The notes below the pieces were generated by a model that ran no database searches, was not told the origin of the DNA, and was given only the letters and a program-made list of their open reading frames with translations. Positions 1 through 9,443 of a stretch of DNA of 64,000 bases are shown here, in pieces. The position numbers and the translations under genes are program-made. Location: the NCBI RefSeq assembly GCF_021401085.1, contig NZ_JACBFP010000001.1, forward strand, positions 186,001 to 250,000, read 5' to 3'. Source of the stretch: Chryseobacterium sp. R2A-55. Its GTDB lineage: Bacteria; Bacteroidota; Bacteroidia; Flavobacteriales; Weeksellaceae. Numbering within the stretch: the first letter of the stretch is position 1; every line of letters starts with the position of its first letter.

Positions 1-1183
1 TTTTTCCACCCAAAACTTCGCCGTAAATATTCAAAATCACCCTGTTCGCAGAATCTCCGATGGCATGTGTACACATTTGAAGGTTGCTGTTTTTCAACTT
101 TTTAGCCAAAGTTCGGAAATGTTCCTGATCGCTCAACAAAAAACCCCTCCATCCTTTTTTGTCGGAATAATCGTTGATGAGACACGCTCCTCTGGAACCG
201 AGCGCACCATCAGAATAGACTTTAAAACCACCCACGGTGATATTTCCATTCGTATATCTTCCTTTTTTTGTCCATTTTTCATAATAGTCCGGGTTGTCTT
301 CCAGCAAGGCAAAAATCTTCATTTTCAGCACGTTCTGGGCTTGCGATTTTTCTAAAAGATTTAAGGTGTGTTCGGTAATTCCGCAATCGTGTAGGGAAGT
401 CAGACCATAGGAAAAACATTCCTTCTGCAATTCGGCAAAGTAGTTGATTGCCATTTCATCGCTGATTTGAGGCAGATGTTTTTCAACCAAAGTCATGGCG
501 TTGTCAATCAAGATCCCGGTGAGTTTTCCGTTTTTCTGCTCGATTTCACCGCCGTTTATTTCCGTGTTTAAATTAATTCCGGCGACATCGAGTGCTTTTT
601 GGTTCGCAATTGCAGCATGACCGTCGATTCGCTTCAAATAAACCGGTCGGTTCGGAAAAAGTTCGTCCAGCTTTTCTTTATCCGGGAATTCCTTTACCGG
701 CCAATTATTTTGATCCCAACTTCTTCCGTAAAGCCATTCCATCGGTGCATTTTTGGAGTATTCCGTAATCCTTGAAACCACCTCATCCCAAGATTTTGTT
801 CCCCAAAGTTCACATTTCCACTTGTCGGTCGCATAACCCGTGAAATGACAATGTGCATCGATAAATCCAGGAAAAACTGTTTTTCCTCGGAGGTTTTGGA
901 TATTCTTTGATTGATACTTTTTCAGAATGTCTGCAGATTTTCCTACCGCTACAATTTTTCCGTTGGAAATAGCCATTGCTTCGGCTTTTTCGAAGTTTTT
1001 GTTCACCGTGTAAATGTTTGCATTTTGAATGATGAGATCTGCTTTTTTTTGGGCGGAAAAGAAAACAGACATCAACAGAAGCAAAACCGTTTGGACAAGG
1101 CTGGACTTGTCCGAAAACCGAAAGTTTTCAGTGCAGTTAGCATTAGCGTTCTTCAATGCAGATTTATTTTTAAATTTTGTCAT
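1..1183 (-). CDS. Exported amidohydrolase (YtcJ-like), 3' part missing at window edge
   Basis: The reverse strand stays open from an ATG at 1183 to the left edge, giving about 394 residues without a stop. After a hydrophobic stretch (TVLLLLMSVFFSA, residues 32-44) that looks like a signal peptide, the protein reads ADLIIQNANIYTVN and then GFIDAHCHF at 106-114. The two histidines of HxH are the first metal ligands of the amidohydrolase_3 family. GHAAI and the VYSDGALGSRGA stretch further on are also typical of YtcJ-type enzymes. The family hydrolyses C-N bonds of amides with divalent metal; the substrate cannot be named. The 30-residue N-terminal stretch before the hydrophobic core is long for a signal peptide, so the true start may lie at the internal ATG before SVFFSAQ. 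Family and partial status are secure; substrate is unknown. Confidence 0.85.
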   Translation of the reverse strand, partial: MTKFKNKSALKNANANCTENFRFSDKSSLVQTVLLLLMSVFFSAQKKADLIIQNANIYTVNKNFEKAEAMAISNGKIVAVGKSADILKKYQSKNIQNLRGKTVFPGFIDAHCHFTGYATDKWKCELWGTKSWDEVVSRITEYSKNAPMEWLYGRSWDQNNWPVKEFPDKEKLDELFPNRPVYLKRIDGHAAIANQKALDVAGINLNTEINGGEIEQKNGKLTGILIDNAMTLVEKHLPQISDEMAINYFAELQKECFSYGLTSLHDCGITEHTLNLLEKSQAQNVLKMKIFALLEDNPDYYEKWTKKGRYTNGNITVGGFKVYSDGALGSRGACLINDYSDKKGWRGFLLSDQEHFRTLAKKLKNSNLQMCTHAIGDSANRVILNIYGEVLGGK

Positions 1184-1243
1184 TACTTTTCGAGTATTGC
1201 ATTAGTAAAATTCTTCTAATTTTGGACAGTTCGCGACTTGTCT

Positions 1244-2119
1244 TTACAGGCGCAGAATCTGTTTCCATCGCAGATTTCGGATGTATCTTATTTCTTCTTC
1301 TGAAAGTTTTCGCTCGCCTTTTTGCTTAAGATAGGTCTTTAACGTGGTAAAAAATTCTGAAAACGATCTGTTCTTCAAAGATGATTTGAGAGAGGAAACG
1401 ATCGCCAAGGGAAAACTCAAACCGATATTGTAAAAATACTCACCGAGTTTTTCGGCTTTCTGCTTTTTGTATTTAAAGGCAGTCGGACGAAGATGTTTCA
1501 CCCACAAATCTTTAATGGTGATGATTTCCCAACCGTTTTTCTTTGCCAACATCGTGTCGATATTGTCCCATCCCAAAACTGGTCGAAGTCCCTTCATCTG
1601 CTGAAAACATTCTTTTCGATATGATTTTATCGGACCGCGAATGTGATTTTTTGAGGAAAGATTTTCGAAAGTCCACTGGTGTTTTTCATCTTTAAAATCA
1701 TACGCAAGATTTTTTTCGAAAACTGATTTCTTAATTCTGACCAACCCTGAAACCATTCCGGCTCTTGGATTTTCAACATACATCCGGTTGATTTTTTCTA
1801 AATAATTTTTAGGAAAAATAATATCCGCATCGAATTTACAAATGATATCAAAACGCTTTAAATCCACCATTTCCAGACCTTTATTGAAGGTTAGCACCAC
1901 CTTTGCTCCCGGTTGATGTTCTGATTTTTCCAGATGTTGAACTTTAAACCGAAAATCAGTTGATACAAAATCATTTGTGATCTCCGCAGTTTTATCGGTT
2001 GAACCATCATTTACCACGATCACCTCAAAATCCTTGAACGTTTGATTTTTCAAGGATTCTAGACAAAATGAAATATTTTTCTCCTCGTTATGAGCAGGAA
2101 TGATGATGAGGAATTTCAT
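1244..2119 (-). CDS. Glycosyltransferase family 2
   Basis: This 291-residue protein has a GT-A fold opening (KFLIIIPAHNEEKNI), the nucleotide-sugar site NDGSTD at 38-42, and the metal-binding DXD-type motif FDADI at 96-100. The acceptor half carries GWDNIDTMLAKKNGW near residue 185. It would transfer a sugar from a nucleotide donor to an envelope or exopolysaccharide acceptor at the inner face of the membrane. No transmembrane helices are evident, and donor and acceptor cannot be read from sequence. It lies alone between the amidohydrolase and a YciI gene on the same strand, so it is not part of a polysaccharide cluster here. Family assignment is firm. Confidence 0.9.
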   Translation of the reverse strand: MKFLIIIPAHNEEKNISFCLESLKNQTFKDFEVIVVNDGSTDKTAEITNDFVSTDFRFKVQHLEKSEHQPGAKVVLTFNKGLEMVDLKRFDIICKFDADIIFPKNYLEKINRMYVENPRAGMVSGLVRIKKSVFEKNLAYDFKDEKHQWTFENLSSKNHIRGPIKSYRKECFQQMKGLRPVLGWDNIDTMLAKKNGWEIITIKDLWVKHLRPTAFKYKKQKAEKLGEYFYNIGLSFPLAIVSSLKSSLKNRSFSEFFTTLKTYLKQKGERKLSEEEIRYIRNLRWKQILRL

Positions 2120-2238
2120 ATAATTTTTTGCTCCCGGTCGCTATCGGAATTACTTTTGACTATTGGCTTCTTCCAGTTGATTTCCCAAGGATGACTGAAC
2201 AGGATTGAACCATTTGAACATTGAATCATTGTAGCTTG

Positions 2239-2511
2239 CTATTTCGTCTCCAAATCGTCCATCCATTCTTTTATGGTATAAGTCACCAAACCTTCTTGAA
2301 CGAAAGGGTCGTTTTTCACAAATTCTTCAGCAGATTCGCGATCAGTGAAAATTCCCATCGCACCTTGACCGGGGACAGAGAAAGGTCCGATACCGATGAT
2401 CTTCCCGGCATTCACGAATTGGTCCTCATTTTCCTGATGTTTTGGAAAGACCTCCATCATTTTTTCCATCGTTCCTTCCTGTGTGTTTTCATAAAAAACT
2501 ACTGTTCTCAT
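2239..2511 (-). CDS. YciI family protein
   Basis: A 90-residue protein with the YciI ferredoxin-like fold pattern. It contains FPKHQENEDQFVNAGKIIGIGP in the centre, followed by GAMGIFTDRESAEEFVKNDPF and a C-terminal YTIKEW strand. Family members are small dimeric alpha-beta barrels with a His/Asp pair; some act as dehydrochlorinases and most have no known reaction. It is transcribed with the adjacent kbl gene on the same strand and starts 46 bp after kbl ends, so the two may share a transcript. The function remains unknown. Confidence 0.85.
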   Translation of the reverse strand: MRTVVFYENTQEGTMEKMMEVFPKHQENEDQFVNAGKIIGIGPFSVPGQGAMGIFTDRESAEEFVKNDPFVQEGLVTYTIKEWMDDLETK

Positions 2512-2557
2512 TTTTCTGGGTTTTGGTTTTTATTGAAATCCGAAGTGCTTTTTCAGT

Positions 2558-3754
2558 TTAAGAAATCACGCCGAGTTCTTTTCCGACCTTTTCAAAAGCG
2601 GCAATCGCTTGATCAAGATGTTCTTTGGTATGCGCTGCGGAAAGTTGCACCCTGATTCTGGCTTTCCCTTTCGGAACTACGGGATAAAAGAATCCGATCA
2701 CATAAATCCCTTCATCCATGAGCTTTTCCGCCATTTTTTGAGACAAAGGTGCATCATAAAGCATCACTGGAACTATCGCGGCATCACCATCCGGAATATC
2801 GAATCCTTTCGCTTTCATATTCGAACGGAAATATTCGGCATTTTTCATGACCTGATCCCGCAATGCAGTATTATCAGAAATCATGTCCAGAACTTTAATC
2901 GCCGCACCTACAATTCCCGGTGCCAAAGAATTTGAAAACAGATAAGGTCTTGAACGCTGTCTCAACATATCGATGATTTCTTTTTTACCTGAAGTAAATC
3001 CGCCCAATGCGCCACCTAATGCTTTTCCTAGGGTTGAAGTAATGATATCCACTCTTCCCATCACATCGTTCGCTTCGTGGGTTCCACGACCGGTTTTTCC
3101 TATAAATCCTGTGGCGTGGGAATCATCCACCATCACCAAACAATCGTATTTTTCGGCCAGATCACACACTCCCTGCAGATTCGCCACGATTCCATCCATG
3201 GAGAAAACGCCGTCTGTAACAATGATTTTGAAGCGGTGATTCTTTTCGGAAGCCGCTTTCAGCTGCTCTTCCAAATCTGCCATATTATTGTTTTTGTAGC
3301 GGTATCTCGCCGCTTTGCAGAGCCGAACTCCATCAATAATTGAGGCGTGATTCAACTCATCTGAAATAATGGCATCCTGCTCCGAAAACAACGGTTCGAA
3401 AACACCGCCGTTGGCATCGAAACATGCTGCGTAGAGAATCGTATCCTCCATTCCCAAAAACCCGGAGATTTTGGCTTCCAGTTCCTTGTGAATATCCTGG
3501 GTTCCGCAGATAAATCGCACCGACGACATTCCGTAACCGTGACTGTCAATCATTTCCTGGGAAGCCTTCATGACTTCCGGATCATTTGAAAGTCCGAGAT
3601 AATTATTGGCACAGAAGTTCAGGAGGGTTTTCCCATTTGCTTCAATCACTGCGGATTGCTGAGAAGTAATGATTCTTTCGGTTTTAAAAAGACCGTCATT
3701 TTTGATATTTTGCAATTCATTCCGGAGATTTTCCAGGTAATTTTTGGAGATCAT
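2558..3754 (-). CDS. kbl: Glycine C-acetyltransferase (2-amino-3-ketobutyrate CoA ligase)
   Basis: The 398-residue sequence matches the alpha-oxoamine synthase family along its full length. It has the cofactor-stacking DDSHATGF at 210-217 and the PLP lysine K244 in STLGKALGG, followed by [11 protein letters not shown]. The enzyme converts 2-amino-3-oxobutyrate plus CoA to glycine and acetyl-CoA, the second step of threonine breakdown, in the cytoplasm. AONS (BioF) and serine palmitoyltransferase are close paralogues, but length and the [11 protein letters not shown] opening fit Kbl better. Its usual partner threonine dehydrogenase is not in this window. GcvP, which consumes glycine, lies 54 kb away. 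The start ATG is preceded by an AT-rich divergent promoter region shared with the glycosyltransferase at 3876. Confidence 0.9.
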   Translation of the reverse strand: MISKNYLENLRNELQNIKNDGLFKTERIITSQQSAVIEANGKTLLNFCANNYLGLSNDPEVMKASQEMIDSHGYGMSSVRFICGTQDIHKELEAKISGFLGMEDTILYAACFDANGGVFEPLFSEQDAIISDELNHASIIDGVRLCKAARYRYKNNNMADLEEQLKAASEKNHRFKIIVTDGVFSMDGIVANLQGVCDLAEKYDCLVMVDDSHATGFIGKTGRGTHEANDVMGRVDIITSTLGKALGGALGGFTSGKKEIIDMLRQRSRPYLFSNSLAPGIVGAAIKVLDMISDNTALRDQVMKNAEYFRSNMKAKGFDIPDGDAAIVPVMLYDAPLSQKMAEKLMDEGIYVIGFFYPVVPKGKARIRVQLSAAHTKEHLDQAIAAFEKVGKELGVIS

Positions 3755-3875
3755 ATTTTACTTTTTTTAATGAGGGTAAATTTATGAAAATTTACGGTGA
3801 ATTTTATGTAGAAAACAATTAAATAGAATTCTGAAATGCATCGAGCAATCTTTTGAATTTTACTATTTTTGAGCC

Positions 3876-5090
3876 ATGAAGCATCTTGTCATCATCGGAA
3901 CTGTTTTTCCCGAACCGAATTCTACTGCCGCCGGAAAAAGAATGCTTCAATTGATCGACTTTTTTCAGAGTGAAGGATTTCGGATTTCATTTTTGTCGGC
4001 TGCAGCGGTTTCCGAAAACAGCTTCAATTTAAATTCACAAGGAATCAAAACTTTTTCCATCAAAATCAATGATTCCCACTTCGAAAGACTAATCGCAGAA
4101 CTCAATCCCGATTTGGTGATTTTCGACCGATTTATGACCGAAGAACAATTTGGCTGGAAAGTTTCGGAAATTTGTCCGCACGCGATGAAGATTTTAGATA
4201 CCGAAGATCTGCATTTTTTAAGGAAAGCCAGAGAAATGGCTTACAAGCAAAATAGAAACTGCCAGGAAAACGATTTGGTGAACGATATTTTCAAAAGGGA
4301 AACAGCATCTGTTCTTCGCTGCGATTTATCGTTGATTATTTCGGAATTCGAAATGGATTTGCTTATGAATCATTTCAAAATCGATCAAACAATTCTTTAT
4401 TATCTTCCCTTGTTTGCGGAAAAAACTTCTCCGGGAAGAACATTTGCGGAAAGGAAGAATTTCGTCAGCATCGGGAATTTTCTGCATGAGCCGAATTGGC
4501 AGACGATTTTAAAGCTAAAAAAAATCTGGCCCCAAATCCGACAAAAACTACCCGATTCCGAAATTCACATTTATGGAGCTTATGCATCGGAAAAAGCATT
4601 GCAACTTCACCAAGAAAAAGAGGGCTTTTTGATTAAAGGAAGAGCGCAGAAGAAGGAAGAGGTTTTCGGAAATTTCCGGGTTTTGTTGGCTCCGATTCCT
4701 TTTGGCGCAGGAATTAAGGGGAAATTGCTGGAGAGCATGGAATTTGGTTTACCGAGCGTTACTTCCTCCATCGGTGCAGAAGGAATGAAGGGAAACCTTG
4801 ACTGGAACGGGTTTGTTTGTGACGATGATTTTGATTTTGTGGAAAAATCGGTTCAACTTTATTCTGATGAAAATCTATGGACGGCAAAACAGAAGAATGG
4901 TTTCGCAATCCTTGAAAACCGATTTCAGAAAGGAGCGTTTATCTCCCAATTTTCGAGGAGATTAAAAGAAATAGAAAACAATTTAGAAAACCATCGAAAC
5001 AAAAATTTCCTGGGACAAATCCTTCAGCATCACACTTTGCAAAGCACCAAATATTTGGGGAAATGGATTGAGGAGAAGAATCGCTATTAG
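3876..5090 (+). CDS. Glycosyltransferase (GT4-like, GT-B fold)
   Basis: A 404-residue protein opening with HLVIIGTVFPEPNSTAAGKR, a pattern of GT-B enzymes with a mobile N-terminal Rossmann domain. The C-terminal half shows the nucleotide-sugar domain: FVSIGNFLHEPNWQT near 200, IHIYGAYASEKA near 230, and LLAPIPFGAGIKGKLLESMEFGLPSV near 270-295, the glycine-rich donor loop followed by the conserved Glu. It probably adds a sugar to a lipid or polysaccharide acceptor. It stands alone and divergent from kbl. A TATTTTTG sequence at 3864-3871 sits only 4 bases before the ATG, which would give an essentially leaderless message if it is the promoter. Specificity is unknown. Confidence 0.85.
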   Translation: MKHLVIIGTVFPEPNSTAAGKRMLQLIDFFQSEGFRISFLSAAAVSENSFNLNSQGIKTFSIKINDSHFERLIAELNPDLVIFDRFMTEEQFGWKVSEICPHAMKILDTEDLHFLRKAREMAYKQNRNCQENDLVNDIFKRETASVLRCDLSLIISEFEMDLLMNHFKIDQTILYYLPLFAEKTSPGRTFAERKNFVSIGNFLHEPNWQTILKLKKIWPQIRQKLPDSEIHIYGAYASEKALQLHQEKEGFLIKGRAQKKEEVFGNFRVLLAPIPFGAGIKGKLLESMEFGLPSVTSSIGAEGMKGNLDWNGFVCDDDFDFVEKSVQLYSDENLWTAKQKNGFAILENRFQKGAFISQFSRRLKEIENNLENHRNKNFLGQILQHHTLQSTKYLGKWIEEKNRY

Positions 5091-5171
5091 TCTTCCGAAA
5101 ATAACGAAGCTTTCGGCGAGAGAAAGGATATATTCGAAATCGGCGAAATGGCCTTCAAGTGCGGTCAAAAA

Positions 5172-5999
5172 TTACTTTTCTAAAAGCAGAGAAACCCATT
5201 CCTCACGTTGGAGTTTCTTTTTCAGTGTGAGTTTTTGTTGGGTGCAGACCTCCAAGATATCGTCCACATCAAAGAAGCAGAGCCCGGAAAGCAAAAGCTG
5301 ACCACCTTTGTTCAAAACCGAAACGTAAGTCGGAATGTCTGAAATCAAAATATTGCGGTTAATGTTGGCTAAAATGATATCGAAATTTTCTTTGCCTAAA
5401 TTTTCCGCAGTTCCTTGAGAAATCTCCAGTTTCACATTATTTCTTTCGGCATTTTCCATGGAATTTTCAACCGACCATTCGTCGATATCGATCGCCACTG
5501 TTTTTCCTGCTCCTTTTTGCTTTGCAAAAATGGCGAGTACAGAAGTTCCGCACCCCATGTCGAGCACGGTTTTGTTTTCAAAATCCAATTCCAGCATCTG
5601 CTGAATCATGAGGTGAGTTGTAGGGTGATGTCCTGTTCCGAAAGACATTTTCGGTTGGATGATGATTTCGTGCAGTTCTGCGTTTGGAGTGTGAAATTCT
5701 GCCCGTATCAAAACCTGATCCTCCACATAAATCGGTTCAAAATTTTTCTCCCATTCTTCATTCCAATTGATATTCGGCATTTCCTTGAAAGTATAGGAAA
5801 TTTTTACCTCATTATTTTTCAACAAATGGATTTCACGAAGTTCATTTTCATTGAACAAATCTTTTTGAATATATGCCAAAATCCCTTCGTGTTCTTCGGT
5901 GAAACTGTCGAAACCGATTTCGATGAGTTCCGCCATCAGGATTTCGTTCCAGGGTTGAAGTGGTGTGATTTTAAAATCAAATTCTAAGTAATTGTTCAT
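5172..5999 (-). CDS. prmA: Ribosomal protein L11 methyltransferase PrmA
   Basis: The 275-residue protein has the two PrmA hallmarks: PKMSFGTGHHPTT at 117-128, the substrate and SAM loop, and motif I LDMGCGTSVLAI at 146-157. LANINRNIL follows near 213, the equivalent of the NPPY-like catalytic loop. PrmA trimethylates lysines and the N-terminus of ribosomal protein L11 using S-adenosylmethionine. The N-terminal domain is shorter than in E. coli, as is usual for Bacteroidetes. It is convergent with the upstream glycosyltransferase. A TATTTTTG element on the reverse strand (6013-6020) lies 13 bases before the start and is the likely -7 box. Confidence 0.93.
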   Translation of the reverse strand: MNNYLEFDFKITPLQPWNEILMAELIEIGFDSFTEEHEGILAYIQKDLFNENELREIHLLKNNEVKISYTFKEMPNINWNEEWEKNFEPIYVEDQVLIRAEFHTPNAELHEIIIQPKMSFGTGHHPTTHLMIQQMLELDFENKTVLDMGCGTSVLAIFAKQKGAGKTVAIDIDEWSVENSMENAERNNVKLEISQGTAENLGKENFDIILANINRNILISDIPTYVSVLNKGGQLLLSGLCFFDVDDILEVCTQQKLTLKKKLQREEWVSLLLEK

Positions 6000-6276
6000 T
6001 GAAAATTTTTTGCAAAAATACGGAAAATTAGACGTTCTTTGGATGGTGCCTGTTTGATTCCGAGGAGCGTTTTGCTGACGGACGGTGATGGAGCTGGTTT
6101 GGCAGATTTATACTTTCGGGAAGAACCGAAGTCTTCCTCCAGTTCGGTTTTATCAAAAAAAGCGGAAACTGCGCCCCCGATTGAACGGCATGTTTGAGCT
6201 CTTTTTTCTTGCTTGGATTTAGGTTTGGGAAGAAAAAAAGCGAGTAGTGAAAGCGGGAAATGTGCGCCCAAAAATA

Positions 6277-7275
6277 TTACCGGTGAAAATGTCTCGGAAA
6301 TGCTTCTTCGGGCTTCATCCTTAAAATATGAAGCAAAAACCAAGATTTCAAAAAGCCATAACCGTAGGAAAACATCTGGATATAGGTGGAAATCACTGCC
6401 ATTCCCGCGATGCTGATGTTCCTGGTTTGGTAAAGTGCGTGGAAGAAGACGAGGAAGGTGTATAATCCGTACATGGCGAGAATTAGACCTTTCCCAACCA
6501 AGAAATACTCGATGAATCCGAGAATGTAGCCGATGAGAAACAATGATGGAAATGCAAAGGAAATCTTCACGTATTTCGGATGTCTTTGGTTGAGGATCGG
6601 TCTTGCGCAGCCAAACTGGTAAACTTGTTTGGAGAATTTTCCGAAGTCCACTCTGCGTTTGTGATAAACACCAATATTATCGAAAAACGCCGTCTTGAAA
6701 CCGTTTTCCCAAAGTGTCATGGATAAATCCGGGTCTTCGCCGATTCGCATTTCTGAGAAACCACCCACTTTTTCAAAAGCCGATTTTTTCACTCCCATAT
6801 TGAAACTCCGCGGCTGGAATCTGGTGACCGCCTTTTTGTTGCCACGAATTCCGCCCGTGGTGAAAACCGAGGTCATGGAATAGGAAATCGCTTTCTGCAT
6901 GAGGTTGAAACCTTTGTGCGCCTTGTCTGCACCGCCGAACGCGTCGCAGGAGTTTTCAGTAATGTTTTTTTTGATGTTTTCGATGTAGTCGGTTTCCACA
7001 ATCACATCGGAATCCACAAAGACGAGCCATTCGCTTTTTGCACGGCGTGCACCGAAATTTCTGCTGAGACCGGGACCGGAATTGTCTTTTCGGAAAAATT
7101 GGATGTTCAGCATTTCCTGGAACATTGCCAATGTTGGCCGCAAATCGATTGAAGAACCGTCGTCAACGATGATTACCTCGAAATCTTTGTCGGTTTGATG
7201 TGACAGGGAATTGAGGAGTTCGAAAAGCTCGTCTCTGCGGTTGAAAATGGCGATGATGATAGATACGGTGTTCAA
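6277..7275 (-). CDS. Membrane-anchored glycosyltransferase family 2
   Basis: A 332-residue GT2 enzyme. It has VDDGSS at 37-42, the metal-binding VDSD at 87-90 and the acceptor-site GEDPDLSMTLWENG near residue 190. The last 120 residues contain three or four hydrophobic helices (for example FAFPSLFLIGYILGF and a later IAGMAVISTYIQMF), so the catalytic domain is tethered to the inner membrane. Such proteins usually glycosylate lipid-linked intermediates of cell-surface glycans. The gene is followed by a 277-bp gap before prmA. The acceptor is unknown. Confidence 0.87.
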   Translation of the reverse strand: MNTVSIIIAIFNRRDELFELLNSLSHQTDKDFEVIIVDDGSSIDLRPTLAMFQEMLNIQFFRKDNSGPGLSRNFGARRAKSEWLVFVDSDVIVETDYIENIKKNITENSCDAFGGADKAHKGFNLMQKAISYSMTSVFTTGGIRGNKKAVTRFQPRSFNMGVKKSAFEKVGGFSEMRIGEDPDLSMTLWENGFKTAFFDNIGVYHKRRVDFGKFSKQVYQFGCARPILNQRHPKYVKISFAFPSLFLIGYILGFIEYFLVGKGLILAMYGLYTFLVFFHALYQTRNISIAGMAVISTYIQMFSYGYGFLKSWFLLHILRMKPEEAFPRHFHR

Positions 7276-7338
7276 TGTGAAAATTTATCAAGTTCCCAAA
7301 ATAACAATGATCCTGGTACGAATCATAAGATTTTTACC

Positions 7339-8562
7339 TTACTGCAATATTTCAGTATTCAGTTTATGCACCTTTTTCGTTCCTTCATACATTTCATACT
7401 GCATGAATCTACATTCCAGTTTACCGTTGAAAAGCTTGATTTTTCTTGACGGCCGCAAACCGATTTTTTTCACCGCCTCCAAATCGGAAGTGATGAGCCA
7501 AGCCAAAGTATTCGGATAATTTTGTTTGAAGGTATCGCCGATTTTTTTGTAGAACTCCTCGTCGCTGATTTCAATTCTTTCATCGTAAGGTGGATTAAAG
7601 ACCATCATCAAAGGAAAAAGTTCTTTTTTTGATTCAAAGAAATCCTGTTTTTTGATTTCTATGACCTCTTCCATTTCAGCGGCTTCGATGTTGATTTTGG
7701 AGGCGTTCAACATTTTGTTGTCGATATCGTAACCCACGATTTTTCCCGTGAATTCTTTAACCCTGTTAATTCGGAATTCCTTAATTTTTTGAAAAAGTTC
7801 CCCGTCGTAATTCTTCCAGTTTTGGAATGCGAATTTTTTTCTGAAAATCTGCGCAGGCAAATCCATCGCGATCATTCCGGCTTCAATCAGCAAAGTTCCG
7901 GAACCGCACATCGGATCGAGGAAGTTTCCTTTTCCGTCCCACCCCGCAAGTTGCAACATTCCTGAAGCGAGCACCTCATTGATAGGCGCTTCGCCCTGTT
8001 CTTTCCGGTAACCACGCTTGAACAAAGGATCTCCGGAAGAATCCAGGGAAATTGTCACCAGTTCGCGATCAATGTGGAGATGAAATTTGATATCCGGATT
8101 TTTCGGATCCACATCTGGTCTTTTCCTATATTTAAACTTGAAGAAATCCACGATCGCATCTTTCATTTTGAGTGACATGAACTGTGAATGTTTGAATCTC
8201 TCGGAATAAACCGTAGCATCAATTGCAAAAGTCTGATTCACATCCATCAATTCATCCCACTGAAAATCAAACAGTTTGTCGTAAAAACGGTTTTCATCCC
8301 ACGCTTTGAAAGTGAGAATGGGAACAATGATTTTCAGGGCGGTTCGTGCGGAATAGTTGATTTTGTAAAGAAAACCGAGGTCGCCTTCACAATTCACGGC
8401 GCGGTTTTTCACTTCTACCCTTTTTCCGCCTAGTTTTCTGATTTCTTCTGCCAAAACCTCTTCCAATCCAAAGAAGGTTTTGATCTGTATTTTTATGTTT
8501 TCTGGATCCATTTCGCTATTGTCTTCTTGCTTTTTGAATTTGCTTTTCCGTTTTCTCACCAT
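7339..8562 (-). CDS. rlmL: THUMP-domain class I 23S rRNA (m2G) methyltransferase, RlmL-like
   Basis: The 407-residue protein combines an N-terminal THUMP RNA-binding domain (about 20-165) with a Rossmann methyltransferase. Motif I is FLDPMCGSGTLLIEAG at 214-229 and the catalytic NPPY is at 323-326, the signature of N2-guanine methylation. The family (PF01170, YcbY/RlmL N-half, YpsC) methylates G2445 of 23S rRNA. The first 20 residues are very basic (VRKRKSKFKK), which may aid rRNA binding or indicate a slightly downstream true start at MDPENI. It is divergent from the methyltransferase gene at 8630. It corresponds to the RlmL half only; the RlmK half is absent, as usual outside gammaproteobacteria. 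Confidence 0.88.
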   Translation of the reverse strand: MVRKRKSKFKKQEDNSEMDPENIKIQIKTFFGLEEVLAEEIRKLGGKRVEVKNRAVNCEGDLGFLYKINYSARTALKIIVPILTFKAWDENRFYDKLFDFQWDELMDVNQTFAIDATVYSERFKHSQFMSLKMKDAIVDFFKFKYRKRPDVDPKNPDIKFHLHIDRELVTISLDSSGDPLFKRGYRKEQGEAPINEVLASGMLQLAGWDGKGNFLDPMCGSGTLLIEAGMIAMDLPAQIFRKKFAFQNWKNYDGELFQKIKEFRINRVKEFTGKIVGYDIDNKMLNASKINIEAAEMEEVIEIKKQDFFESKKELFPLMMVFNPPYDERIEISDEEFYKKIGDTFKQNYPNTLAWLITSDLEAVKKIGLRPSRKIKLFNGKLECRFMQYEMYEGTKKVHKLNTEILQ

Positions 8563-8594
8563 AAAAAATTACCTGCTGAAAACCGTTTGCAAAA

Positions 8595-8625
8595 TATGAT
8601 TAATCCGCAAATTTAGTTAATTTTG
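8595..8625 (+). promoter_or_regulatory. Predicted Bacteroidetes-type promoter of the methyltransferase gene
   Basis: A TAATTTTG box (8618-8625) fits the Bacteroidetes -7 consensus TAnnTTTG exactly. A TATG lies 19 bp upstream, one mismatch from the -33 TTTG. The box ends only 4 bases before the ATG at 8630, so the transcript would be leaderless or nearly so. Confidence 0.5.
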
Positions 8626-8629
8626 CACA

Positions 8630-9421
8630 ATGGCGTGGTTCGAAACTTGGTTTGATACACCTTACTATCATATTCTTTACAAAAACAGGGATTTTGCGGA
8701 AGCGGAAAATTTCATTTCACTACTGGTGAAAGATTTAAAAATTCCAACCGGTTCGAAAATCATTGATTTGGCTTGCGGAAAAGGACGACATTCTGTTTTT
8801 CTTCATCAACTTGGATACCAGGTTTTGGGAGTTGACCTATCAAAGGAAAGCATTTTCCACAATAAACAATTTCAGAACTCCACATTGAAATTTGAAGTTC
8901 ATGATATGCGGAATGAGCTTTTCCCAAAAGTTTCTAAGGAAAAAGTGGATGCTGTTTTCAATTTGTTCACCAGTTTCGGATATTTTGAAAATGACCGGGA
9001 TGACAAAAAAGTCTTTCAGTCGGTGCACCATGTTTTGAAGGAAAACGGCTGGTTCGTCTTGGATTTCCTGAATGAAAAATGGGTGAAAAACACCTTGGTT
9101 GCGGAAGATTACGTGAAGAAAGAAGGAATCAATTTCCACATCAAAAAAAGAATTGAGGACAAACACATTATCAAGGACATTTATTTTAGTGACAAAGGCA
9201 AAGATTTCCACTTCTTTGAAAAAGTGAAGCTTCATACTCTGGATGATATTGAAAAATACGCTGTGGAAAACGGTTTCGAGAGAATCAAAATTTACGGTAA
9301 TTATCAGTTAGGTGAATTTCAACTGGAAAAATCGCCGCGATGCATCAATGTTTTCAGAAAGCGGGAAGATGAAAGTGGGAAAACGGAAGATCACAAAAAT
9401 GTGACCCAGAATCATTCATAA
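8630..9421 (+). CDS. Class I SAM-dependent methyltransferase
   Basis: A 263-residue protein with the SAM-binding motif KIIDLACGKGRHSVFL (residues 43-58), followed by GYQVLGVDLS with its acidic ribose-binding residue. FNLFTSFGYFEND and VLKENGWFVLDFLN downstream are typical of methyltransferase_25/11 domains. The last 15 residues are charged and low in complexity (EDESGKTEDHKN) and may be a tail without function. The substrate cannot be inferred. It is 22 bp upstream of the ZIP transporter gene on the same strand, so the two are probably co-transcribed. Confidence 0.85.
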   Translation: MAWFETWFDTPYYHILYKNRDFAEAENFISLLVKDLKIPTGSKIIDLACGKGRHSVFLHQLGYQVLGVDLSKESIFHNKQFQNSTLKFEVHDMRNELFPKVSKEKVDAVFNLFTSFGYFENDRDDKKVFQSVHHVLKENGWFVLDFLNEKWVKNTLVAEDYVKKEGINFHIKKRIEDKHIIKDIYFSDKGKDFHFFEKVKLHTLDDIEKYAVENGFERIKIYGNYQLGEFQLEKSPRCINVFRKREDESGKTEDHKNVTQNHS

Positions 9422-9443
9422 AATCAATTTAAAAGAGCAAGAA

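Noticed and set aside
5415-5987. 190-codon open frame on the + strand
   Set aside because: It is antisense to prmA, rich in F, H and I as expected of shadow frames, and has no recognisable motif.
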